From Spirochaetota bacterium (GTDB lineage Bacteria > Spirochaetota > UBA4802 > JAFGJZ01), in the NCBI GenBank assembly GCA_022704645.1, contig JAKJGA010000131.1:1-5134 (forward strand): a DNA stretch of 5,134 nucleotides. Direction: 5' to 3'. The notes under the pieces were generated by a model. The model was not told the origin of the DNA and searched no databases. It was given only the letters and a program-made list of their open reading frames with translations. Both the position numbers and the translations under genes were made by a program. Shown in pieces: positions 1 to 5,134 of this stretch (position 1 is its first letter; each line of letters starts with the position of its first letter).

Positions 1-333
1 GAAGTTGCGCTGAATCAGGTTCTTCTAGGTTCTCCTTCTGGTGATCTTATGGGAACACTTGAAGATCTTGTCGGTGAAAATAAAGAAGCGATTACGGATT
101 CAATAAGTAATCTGAGGGTGACAATGGCCAATTTTAAGGATTTATCTTATAAGATGAATTTTATTGCTGATAAAATTACTCGTGGTGAAGGAACAATCGG
201 AAAACTGATTGTTGATGATAAACTTGCGAATCAGGCAAGCGAAACATTGACTAATTTAAAGGACACAGTTGAAGACGCGCGCGAGCAGGCTCCAATAACC
301 AGTTTTATCAGAGCTGCGCTTATGGCTTTTTAA
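1..333 (+). CDS. MCE/MlaD-family lipid-transport protein, C-terminal part (5' end outside window)
   Basis: The reading frame is open from the window edge to a TAA at 331-333, giving 110 residues with no start that must be used; the ATG at 49 is internal. The visible part is helical and polar. It contains the segment RGEGTIGKLI (about residues 60-69), followed by DDKLANQA and a closing EQAPITSF segment. The GxGTxGKL motif followed by a short helix and a Pro-containing tail is what I know from the region behind the MCE domain in MlaD-like proteins. Such proteins are anchored in the inner membrane and form hexameric rings or tubes that carry phospholipids across the periplasm, fed by an MlaE/MlaF-type ABC transporter. 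The N-terminal anchor, the MCE barrel and any transporter genes would lie to the left, outside the window. The family assignment rests on these C-terminal motifs only; the substrate cannot be inferred. Confidence 0.75.
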   Translation, partial: EVALNQVLLGSPSGDLMGTLEDLVGENKEAITDSISNLRVTMANFKDLSYKMNFIADKITRGEGTIGKLIVDDKLANQASETLTNLKDTVEDAREQAPITSFIRAALMAF

Positions 334-617
334 GTACTGCCAAAAACGGAAAAGAAGCTCTTGAATTATACAGCCTGAAATCTTCAGAAATTATTCTGGT
401 TATTCTTGATATGATTATGTCTGAAATGAAAGGAAAGGATTGTTTTTTTCAAATAAAGGAAATTAATCCTGATGCCCGTATCATTCTCTGTTCAGGATAC
501 AGCCGCGAAGAGGATGATGAACTTCTAAAAGAGAATGGTTTGTCTGCTTTTATCAAAAAGCCGTTTAAAAAGGATGATTTCTGTAATATAATTTATGAAA
601 TTATTGCTTCTGTTTAA
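334..617 (+). pseudogene. 5'-truncated response-regulator receiver (REC) domain remnant
   Basis: The frame with codons starting at 336 is open to the TAA at 615-617 and reads as the C-terminal two-thirds of a receiver domain. It starts with TAKNGKEALELY (the usual helix-2 region). Next comes VILDMIM, with the phospho-acceptor Asp at 408-410, then IILCSGYS with the conserved Ser at 492-494, then FIKKPF with the conserved Lys at 558-560, and a last helix. The first 35-40 residues of the domain, including strand 1 and the acidic pair that binds magnesium, are absent. The frame runs back to 273 inside the MCE gene without any ATG, GTG or TTG, so the first possible start is ATG 411, just after the phospho-Asp. 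A product from 411 (68 residues) could not be phosphorylated. The sequence resembles receivers at the C-terminus of hybrid histidine kinases. I infer a remnant left by a deletion whose edge lies within a few bases of the MCE stop codon. A contig mis-join would look the same. Confidence 0.7.
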
Positions 618-664
618 TATTTATTAGAATTGGTTTTCTCCGAAATATAAACTCTCAAAAATCA

Positions 665-692
665 TTGACACACTTTTTAAATGATAAGTAAT
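665..692 (+). promoter_or_regulatory. Probable sigma-70-type promoter for tyrS
   Basis: TTGACA at 665-670 is a consensus -35 box. The best -10 match at suitable distance is AGTAAT at 687-692 (16-base spacer, 4 of 6 consensus bases, including the final T); TAATGA at 689-694 (18-base spacer) is an alternative. Transcription would start near 699-701 and give a leader of about 20 bases that contains only the ribosome binding site. There is therefore no room for a T-box or other riboswitch in front of tyrS. The -35 box is convincing and the -10 box is weak. Confidence 0.5.
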
Positions 693-709
693 GAACTTCG
701 ATAGTGTAC

Positions 710-715
710 GGAGAG
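710..715 (+). promoter_or_regulatory. Ribosome binding site that sets the tyrS start
   Basis: GGAGAG lies a few bases in front of the ATG at 719. A GTG at 704 in the same frame would give five more residues, but this Shine-Dalgarno site would then lie inside the coding region and nothing similar precedes 704. The site therefore favours ATG 719. Confidence 0.7.
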
Positions 716-718
716 TTT

Positions 719-1933
719 ATGATTAAGAATGATATGGAGCTTATTTTCCGTGGTACGGAAGAAATAATACCAAAAGACGAATTTATAGCAAAAATGAAGG
801 AATCTGAGGATAAACAGATTCCTTTGACAGTCAAAGCCGGATTTGATCCGACTGCACCTGATATTCATCTTGGTCATTCTGTGCTATTGCGCAAAATGAA
901 GCATTTCCAGCAGATGGGGCATCGTGTAGTTTTTCTGATTGGGGATTTTACGGGGATGATAGGAGATCCGACAGGTAAATCTGAAACACGGAAAAAACTT
1001 ACCAAGGAAGAAGTTCTAATTAATGCCGAAACCTACAAAAAACAGGTTTTCAAGATTCTTGATCCTGAAAAAACCGTTGTAGAATTCAATTCAAAGTGGT
1101 GTTCCTCAATGGATTTTGCCGGAGTGCTTGAATTGACAAGCCATTATAATGTAGCCAGAATGCTCGAACGTGATGATTTTTCAAAAAGATATAAATCAGG
1201 TAAATCAATTTCAATTATAGAATTCATGTATCCGCTGGTTCAGGGATATGATTCTGTTGCTTTGAAAGCCGATGTTGAACTCGGCGGAACTGATCAGAAA
1301 TTCAATCTTCTTGTAGGCCGTGATCTCCAGAAAGAATACGGTTTAAAACAGCAGAGCATCATTACGCTTCCTCTCTTAGTCGGACTTGACGGCGTTAATA
1401 AGATGAGCAAATCGCTTGGAAACTATATAGGAATTAATGAAGAACCTAAAGATATTTTCGGAAAGGTTATGTCTATTTCAGATGAGCTGATGTTTAAATA
1501 TTACGAACTGGTTACAGATGTTCCAAGAGCGGAGATAGATAATATCAGAAGAGGAATTTCTGAAAAATCGATACATCCGAAACAGGCAAAAGTCGATCTT
1601 GCTAAAAATATATGCGCGCAGTTTTATGATAAAGAAACAGCGGAAAAGGCAGAAGCTGATTTTAACGCACTATTTGTTAAAAAAGAAGTTCCGGACGAAA
1701 TGGATGAATTTATAGTATCCGATGAAGATAAAAAAGACGGTAAGATATGGATTGTTAAACTGCTTTCTTTAACCGGTATTGCGTCTTCCAACGGTGAAGC
1801 ACGCAGATTAATAGCCGGTGGCGGTATCAGCATCGACGGAGAAAAAGTTTCTGATGAAAAATTTGAAATTATTTTCCCATGCAATTGTGTTATTAAAGCA
1901 GGAAAAAGAAGATTTGTAAGAGTAATCGGTTAA
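719..1933 (+). CDS. tyrS: Tyrosine--tRNA ligase (tyrosyl-tRNA synthetase, KMSKS type)
   Basis: This cytoplasmic class I aminoacyl-tRNA synthetase joins tyrosine to tRNA-Tyr using ATP. From the ATG at 719 the protein has 404 residues, normal for the family. The Rossmann-fold catalytic domain shows the HIGH-type motif as HLGH at residues 50-53, preceded by KAGFDPTAPD. It also has GDFTGMIGDPTGKS in the connective region, the tyrosine-site loop GGTDQ at 189-193, and KMSKS at 228-232. The KMSKS form, with GGTDQ, fits the TyrRS subgroup found in many Gram-negative bacteria rather than the KFGKT form of Bacillus/E. coli TyrS. A C-terminal S4 RNA-binding domain for the tRNA begins about residue 343 (IWIVKLLSLTGIASSNGEARRLI) and runs to the end. 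All catalytic motifs are intact. The gene has its own promoter-like sequence upstream and is followed after 27 bases by a sigma factor gene on the same strand, so the two are probably co-transcribed. Confidence 0.97.
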   Translation: MIKNDMELIFRGTEEIIPKDEFIAKMKESEDKQIPLTVKAGFDPTAPDIHLGHSVLLRKMKHFQQMGHRVVFLIGDFTGMIGDPTGKSETRKKLTKEEVLINAETYKKQVFKILDPEKTVVEFNSKWCSSMDFAGVLELTSHYNVARMLERDDFSKRYKSGKSISIIEFMYPLVQGYDSVALKADVELGGTDQKFNLLVGRDLQKEYGLKQQSIITLPLLVGLDGVNKMSKSLGNYIGINEEPKDIFGKVMSISDELMFKYYELVTDVPRAEIDNIRRGISEKSIHPKQAKVDLAKNICAQFYDKETAEKAEADFNALFVKKEVPDEMDEFIVSDEDKKDGKIWIVKLLSLTGIASSNGEARRLIAGGGISIDGEKVSDEKFEIIFPCNCVIKAGKRRFVRVIG

Positions 1934-1960
1934 AAAATCTGTAACAAAGTACGAGTATTT

Positions 1961-2533
1961 ATGACTGAAAAGAGCGACCTTGAGATAATTGAGTCGGTGG
2001 TTAAGGGAAAGGTTAATGATTATGCTCTTCTTGTTAAACGCTATCGCGACAAAATATTCAGATATGTCTGCGGTTATTGCGGGAGCGAAGAAGATGCAAT
2101 GGAGATTTCCCAGGACATACTGGTTGCGGCGTATTCTTCTTTGAGTAAATTCAGGGGAGAAGCAAAGTTTTCGACATGGCTTTTCAGCATAATGATTAAT
2201 CATTGCAGAAATCATGTAAGAAAAAAAGGCCGCATTAAAAAAGTCTCTATCTCTGACCTTTATGATGATTCGGGAGCTGATTATGAGATACCTGATTCAC
2301 GCGGGTCGCTGGAGGAAGACTTGGTAACATCTGAGACTTATAAAGCGGCGGTTGCCGAACTTTCTAATCTCCCGGATGATTATAGAGAAGCTGTTATCCT
2401 CTGTGATGTTGAGGAAATGAGCTATGAGGATATTTCGGAGGCTTTGTCAATAAGCATGAGCAATGTTAAAATACGAATTCACCGCGGAAGGGAAATGCTG
2501 CGGAAAAGGTTGAGTGAAAGGGGGTATGTATGA
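1961..2533 (+). CDS. ECF-type RNA polymerase sigma factor (sigma-70 family, RpoE-like)
   Basis: This 190-residue protein has the two-domain layout of extracytoplasmic-function sigma factors, which direct RNA polymerase to a small stress or envelope regulon. Region 2 spans about residues 22-91, with RYRDKIFRYV, the EISQDILVAAY helix that recognises the -10 element, and FSTWL at 70-74 followed by a basic stretch. An acidic linker occupies about 92-127. Region 4 (about 131-184) has LPDDYREAV and a helix-turn-helix, SYEDISEALSISMSNVKIRI, for the -35 element. Regions 1.2 and 3 of primary sigma factors are missing, as expected. The start at ATG 1961 has only a weak GAG (1953-1955) in front, but no better start is visible. 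Its stop codon overlaps the start of the anti-sigma gene (ATGA, 2530-2533). I see no convincing ECF-type autoregulatory promoter in the 27 bases before it; one inside tyrS cannot be excluded. The regulon and signal are unknown. Confidence 0.93.
   Translation: MTEKSDLEIIESVVKGKVNDYALLVKRYRDKIFRYVCGYCGSEEDAMEISQDILVAAYSSLSKFRGEAKFSTWLFSIMINHCRNHVRKKGRIKKVSISDLYDDSGADYEIPDSRGSLEEDLVTSETYKAAVAELSNLPDDYREAVILCDVEEMSYEDISEALSISMSNVKIRIHRGREMLRKRLSERGYV
2518..2524 (+). promoter_or_regulatory. Ribosome binding site of the anti-sigma gene inside the sigma gene
   Basis: AAGGGGG lies five bases before the ATG at 2530, within the last codons of the sigma factor gene. Together with the ATGA stop/start overlap this indicates translational coupling, which would keep the sigma and anti-sigma proteins in a fixed ratio. 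Confidence 0.7.
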
Positions 2534-3159
2534 GAAATGAACATATGAAATTTGATGAAATCTCGGCATATTCTGACGGTCATAAAACAGATGTGTTTTC
2601 AGCTCACATTAAAAAATGTGCTAAATGTTCTGCTGTTTTGTCTGAAATCAAAAAAACAAAGAAATTCACTTCATCATTAAAAACTCTTCAAATAGAAAAC
2701 GATCTTTTTGATACAGAGATTATGAGAAGAATAAAAAAACGCAGACTGTTTAAAAAGCGTCACATTCTTCCTCTATCGGCTGCTGCGGCTTTCCTATTAA
2801 TTCTGTTTTCCGGACTGGTAAATGAAAACAGTAGAAAAGTTGAAACAGATATTTCTGTGAACAATTCTCCTATGCTTGATTATTCCCATGTAACAGATGA
2901 AGTTGTTTCATCTAGTGAATTAAAATCCATGCTTACTGCCGGAAAAATATTATCTGATTCTGATGATACTCTCGTCATTGAATCAACATATTCTGAATAC
3001 CGGGCATTGATGAAAAGACTTAGTATTCCTGAGGAGAACCGTTATCTTAAATCCTTTAATGCTATGCATCTGTCAAATGACAGAGGAGTTAATGTTAAAG
3101 GTGGAACGGATCCGTATAAGCGGGTGGTTTATTCAATTAAAGTTATCAGAAAGAAGTAA
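2530..3159 (+). CDS. Transmembrane anti-sigma factor with HxxxCxxC zinc-binding-type motif
   Basis: This 209-residue protein is the likely partner of the ECF sigma factor directly upstream. The N-terminal cytoplasmic part has H26-x3-C30-x2-C33, the signature of ZAS (zinc-associated anti-sigma) domains. His5 or His18 could be the fourth ligand, by analogy with an upstream His in ChrR-type proteins. A strongly basic stretch (about 66-78) precedes one hydrophobic segment (about 79-97, ILPLSAAAAFLLILFSGLV). The positive-inside rule then puts the N-terminus in the cytoplasm and residues 98-209 outside it. That extracytoplasmic part is polar, has no cysteine, and ends in YKRVVYSIKVIRKK; I do not recognise its family. 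The inferred role is to hold the sigma factor at the membrane until a signal, possibly proteolysis, releases it. The gene overlaps the sigma gene by 4 bases and the convergent uvrC gene by 27 bases. The motif, position and topology make the assignment strong; the signal is unknown. Confidence 0.85.
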   Translation: MRNEHMKFDEISAYSDGHKTDVFSAHIKKCAKCSAVLSEIKKTKKFTSSLKTLQIENDLFDTEIMRRIKKRRLFKKRHILPLSAAAAFLLILFSGLVNENSRKVETDISVNNSPMLDYSHVTDEVVSSSELKSMLTAGKILSDSDDTLVIESTYSEYRALMKRLSIPEENRYLKSFNAMHLSNDRGVNVKGGTDPYKRVVYSIKVIRKK

Positions 3160-4947
3160 TTCTTTTATTTTCTGAGCCTTTTCTTTGCTTATATTAAGTT
3201 TTACTGCTATTTCTTCGGCTTCTGCTAGTGCTGCATTTTTTGCACTACCGTAGTTTTTAAGAAGTAATGCTTTTTTATCCTTCCCGATTCCTTTTATTTT
3301 GTCGAAAGGTGAGCTTATGATGCGCCTGCTTCTGATTTCTCTGTGATATTTAACACCGAACCTATGTGATTCGTCGCGAATGCTTTGTATTATTTGTAAT
3401 GCCTGTGATTCTTTTGGAAGCACAATAGGCGGAGCGTCAGGTGATGTATAGATTTCTTCGTTTCGTTTTGCAATTGAAATAATCATTACATCGGTTTTTA
3501 GAGCCGAAGCTGCCTCAATTGCGCGTGTGAGCTGAGTCGGTCCTCCGTCGATAACAATAAGATCGGGCAGTTCGAGCGACTCATTTATAATATTCTGCAA
3601 ATATCTTGAAACTGCCTCATGAATCATGCCGGGATCGTTTGCCGATTCATAACCGCGGATTTTAAATTTGCGGTAACCTTTTTTATCAGGATAACCGTTT
3701 AAAAAACAGGACATACTTGCGACTGAGTCCTTGCCCTGAAAATTTGAAATGTCGAAACATGTCATTGTCCGTATCATTCGTGTGGTGTTTAAAACACGTG
3801 CAAGCTCGGCTAAAGCTCTGCTTTTATCTGATAATATTTTTTTTGACTCCCGCTCTGTTCTGATAAGGTCAATATTTTTTGACATTATTTTAATTACTGA
3901 TCTTTCGTCATCGCTTTTTGCCGAACTGATTCTGATTTTATTTTTTTTGTCAGAAAGCATTTTCTGAAAGAGCTGTGATGAATTTAATCTGTCTTTTAAA
4001 ATTATTTTATGAGGAAGCGAATCGTTTTGGGCATAATGATCAAAAAGGAATCTTTCGTAAATTTCGGCCTCATTGATGAACTCTGTATTTTCATAAATGA
4101 AAACCTTGCGTCCAGAAAGAGCTCCGCTGCGGAATTCAAATAAAAGCAATACGGCTTCTTCTTCGATGACGGATACGGCAATATAATCAATATCATATGC
4201 GCTTGAGGCTATTACATTCTGTTTTTGTGAAATACGCTGAATGTCGAAAATTATATTTCTGATTTCAGCAGCCTTTTCGAAGAGCGTTTCAGAAGAATAT
4301 TTATCCATCTGCAGTTTAAGGCGCTTTATGATTTCATCGGTTTGACCGCCGATAAAATTAGCAGCCTCATTTACCCTGGATATATATTCTTCACGGCTTA
4401 TTTTGCCAGTGCATACTCCTGAACATTTACCTATTTGATAATTTATGCACGGGCGTTCATTTTTTTTAAGAGGCAGTTTTTTTGCGCATCTGCGTATTTT
4501 GAATATATTATGTGCAAGTTCGAGAACATTTCTTGCGGCAGATGAATCGGCATACGGACCGAAATATTTATGGGATTTTCTGTTAATACTTCTTGAGTAT
4601 ATTATCCGCGGATACTCTTCATCTGTTACGGCAATGTATGGATAGGATTTATCATCCTTCATTCTGACATTGAATCTTGGGCGGTGCTTCTTTATAAGTG
4701 TTTCTTCAAGAATCAGAGCTTCGAGTTCATTTTCTGTCGCTATAAATTCAAACGAATCGGTCCGTCCTCCGAGAAATACTGATTTGCTTCCGTCGTTTTT
4801 ATTGTTAAAATATGACGAAAGACGCTTCTTTAAGGATTTGGCTTTGCCGATATAGAAAATATTTCCGGTGCCGTCCTTTAAAAGATAAACCCCAGGTTCA
4901 TCAGGGGTGTCTTTGAGCAGAATTATATTCTTTTCAAGATTTTTCAC
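3133..4947 (-). CDS. uvrC: UvrABC excinuclease subunit C
   Basis: UvrC makes both incisions (3' then 5' of the lesion) in nucleotide excision repair after UvrA/UvrB damage recognition. The protein has 604 residues, typical for the family. The N-terminal GIY-YIG nuclease domain for the 3' cut has GVY at 19-21, YIG at 32-34, Arg42 and the conserved Glu region near 74-82. Four cysteines (C154, C167, C175, C179) match the spacing of the iron-sulfur cluster site known in E. coli UvrC. A UVR helical hairpin for UvrB binding lies at about 204-239. The C-terminal RNase H-like nuclease for the 5' cut keeps Asp399 (CFDISNFQG), Asp467 (VIDGG) and His528 (RDESHRF). A helix-hairpin-helix tail for DNA binding starts at about FDKIKGIG. 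The start is GTG at 4947: an in-frame TGA lies at 4956-4954 and no ATG follows before the GIY motif. No clear Shine-Dalgarno site is seen, so coupling to the upstream overlapping TPR gene is likely. All catalytic residues are intact. Confidence 0.97.
   Translation of the reverse strand: MKNLEKNIILLKDTPDEPGVYLLKDGTGNIFYIGKAKSLKKRLSSYFNNKNDGSKSVFLGGRTDSFEFIATENELEALILEETLIKKHRPRFNVRMKDDKSYPYIAVTDEEYPRIIYSRSINRKSHKYFGPYADSSAARNVLELAHNIFKIRRCAKKLPLKKNERPCINYQIGKCSGVCTGKISREEYISRVNEAANFIGGQTDEIIKRLKLQMDKYSSETLFEKAAEIRNIIFDIQRISQKQNVIASSAYDIDYIAVSVIEEEAVLLLFEFRSGALSGRKVFIYENTEFINEAEIYERFLFDHYAQNDSLPHKIILKDRLNSSQLFQKMLSDKKNKIRISSAKSDDERSVIKIMSKNIDLIRTERESKKILSDKSRALAELARVLNTTRMIRTMTCFDISNFQGKDSVASMSCFLNGYPDKKGYRKFKIRGYESANDPGMIHEAVSRYLQNIINESLELPDLIVIDGGPTQLTRAIEAASALKTDVMIISIAKRNEEIYTSPDAPPIVLPKESQALQIIQSIRDESHRFGVKYHREIRSRRIISSPFDKIKGIGKDKKALLLKNYGSAKNAALAEAEEIAVKLNISKEKAQKIKELLLSDNFN
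3146..3175. terminator. Possible weak bidirectional terminator in the convergent gene overlap
   Basis: TCAGAAA (3146-3152) pairs with TTTCTGA (3169-3175). Inside, GAA (3153-3155) pairs with TTC (3160-3162) around the loop GTAA. An alternative shorter hairpin pairs AAAGAA (3150-3155) with TTCTTT (3160-3165). A T-rich stretch follows on the plus strand (3179-3187). The hairpin is AT-rich and weak and lies across the stop codon of the anti-sigma gene and the last codons of uvrC. It is the only candidate terminator I can find for either converging transcript. Confidence 0.3.
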
Positions 4948-5134
4948 TTTGTATCAATCGCTCTGTTTTTGAAATGTATGATTTCGTCATGTCGTGTTCA
5001 GGATTTATTTCAAGAGCCTTTTTAAACATTTCAAGAGATTCGGAGTATTTCTTTTTTTTAGCGAAAATGACACCGAGATTGAAATAGCTTCCGAAACCGT
5101 CAGGCTTGAGCATAATCAGGGATGAAAAAATATT
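4934..5134 (-). CDS. TPR-repeat protein, C-terminal part (5' end outside window)
   Basis: On the minus strand a frame is open from the window edge to a TGA at 4936-4934 and gives 66 residues. Residues about 11-44 form one clear tetratricopeptide repeat: it begins PDGFGSYFNLGVIFAKKKKY and continues SESLEMFKKALEINPEH, with the Gly/Ala, Tyr/Phe and Pro positions where the TPR consensus has them. A short charged helical tail (TERLIQSEKS) follows. TPR repeats are protein-interaction scaffolds; the function cannot be told from this piece, and the rest of the protein lies to the right of the window. Its last 14 bases overlap the start of uvrC in another frame, so the two genes are very probably in one operon, though a functional link to DNA repair does not follow. 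Codon use looks like that of the neighbours. Confidence 0.8.
   Translation of the reverse strand, partial: NIFSSLIMLKPDGFGSYFNLGVIFAKKKKYSESLEMFKKALEINPEHDMTKSYISKTERLIQSEKS

Larger units (their letters stand above)
647..720. repeat. 10-bp perfect inverted repeat flanking the tyrS promoter
   Basis: ATAAACTCTC at 647-656 is the exact reverse complement of GAGAGTTTAT at 711-720; the arms are separated by 54 bases. The right arm covers most of the tyrS Shine-Dalgarno site and the first two bases of its ATG. A smaller nested match, ACACT (670-674) with AGTGT (703-707), lies inside. In a transcript that reads in from upstream, the long stem could hide the ribosome binding site. A transcript starting at the internal promoter would lack the left arm. 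A pair of this size can occur by chance in 5 kb of AT-rich DNA, so function is speculative. Confidence 0.4.

Noticed and set aside
411..617. A stand-alone 68-residue gene from ATG 411.
   Set aside because: It starts directly after the phospho-acceptor Asp in the middle of a receiver domain and has no ribosome binding site of note, so it is better read as part of a truncated remnant.
618..660. A terminator behind the receiver remnant.
   Set aside because: Only a 4-bp AGAA/TTCT pair (626-629 with 636-639) is present, too weak and without a proper T run.
704..718. Upstream GTG at 704 as the tyrS start (five extra residues).
   Set aside because: The GGAGAG site at 710-715 would lie inside the coding region, and nothing like a ribosome binding site precedes 704; ATG 719 is well placed.
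693..718. A T-box or other riboswitch controlling tyrS.
   Set aside because: The leader after the likely promoter is only about 20 bases, and no T-box consensus is visible upstream.
1624..1884. An 86-codon open frame on the minus strand within tyrS.
   Set aside because: Its Ser/Ile/Leu-rich translation is typical of an antisense shadow of the S4-domain region.
1808..2215. A 135-codon open frame on the minus strand across the tyrS end and sigma gene start.
   Set aside because: It lies opposite two strongly supported genes, and its translation shows no recognisable domain.
3749..3967. Plus-strand open frames inside uvrC (also 4445-4645 and 4670-4855).
   Set aside because: All lie opposite intact catalytic and structural regions of uvrC and have low-complexity, shadow-like translations.
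1..5134. Mobile elements, CRISPR arrays, tRNA/rRNA genes or a novel defence system.
   Set aside because: I found no transposase or integrase motifs, no spaced direct repeats and no tRNA-like arms; nearly all of the window is occupied by identifiable housekeeping or regulatory genes.

Overview
The window is ordinary-looking chromosomal DNA from an AT-rich bacterium (by eye roughly 38-40% GC, ATG/GTG starts, Shine-Dalgarno sites of the GGAG type). The MCE/MlaD-family protein at the left edge points to a diderm (Gram-negative-type) cell envelope, and the ECF sigma factor with a membrane-spanning anti-sigma factor fits that. I cannot name the lineage from this sequence; an anaerobic AT-rich diderm group is a guess only.

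Layout. Positions 1-333 (+) hold the last 110 codons of an MCE/MlaD-like lipid-transport protein. Directly behind its stop codon, 334-617 (+) encodes the C-terminal two-thirds of a response-regulator receiver domain. It has no N-terminal part and no usable start before the phospho-acceptor Asp, so I read it as a truncated remnant. A non-coding gap of about 100 bases follows. It carries a good sigma-70-type -35 box and a 10-bp inverted repeat whose right arm covers the ribosome binding site of the next gene. Then come tyrS (719-1933, +), an ECF sigma factor (1961-2533, +) and a zinc-binding-type, single-pass membrane anti-sigma factor (2530-3159, +). These three are close together or overlapping and probably form one operon.

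On the opposite strand, uvrC (3133-4947, -) converges on the anti-sigma gene and overlaps its 3' end by 27 bases. The start of uvrC overlaps by 14 bases the end of a partial TPR-repeat gene (4934-5134, -) that enters from the right edge.

How the genes relate. The sigma/anti-sigma pair is a self-contained envelope-signal switch: the cytoplasmic N-terminus of the anti-sigma factor should hold the sigma factor until a signal at its extracytoplasmic domain releases it. Its placement behind the housekeeping gene tyrS suggests constant basal supply of the pair. UvrC is the dual-incision nuclease of nucleotide excision repair. I see no mobile element, CRISPR array, tRNA/rRNA gene or clear novel system. 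The most notable points are the receiver-domain remnant abutting the MCE gene, the unclassified extracytoplasmic domain of the anti-sigma factor, and the overlapping convergent gene ends.
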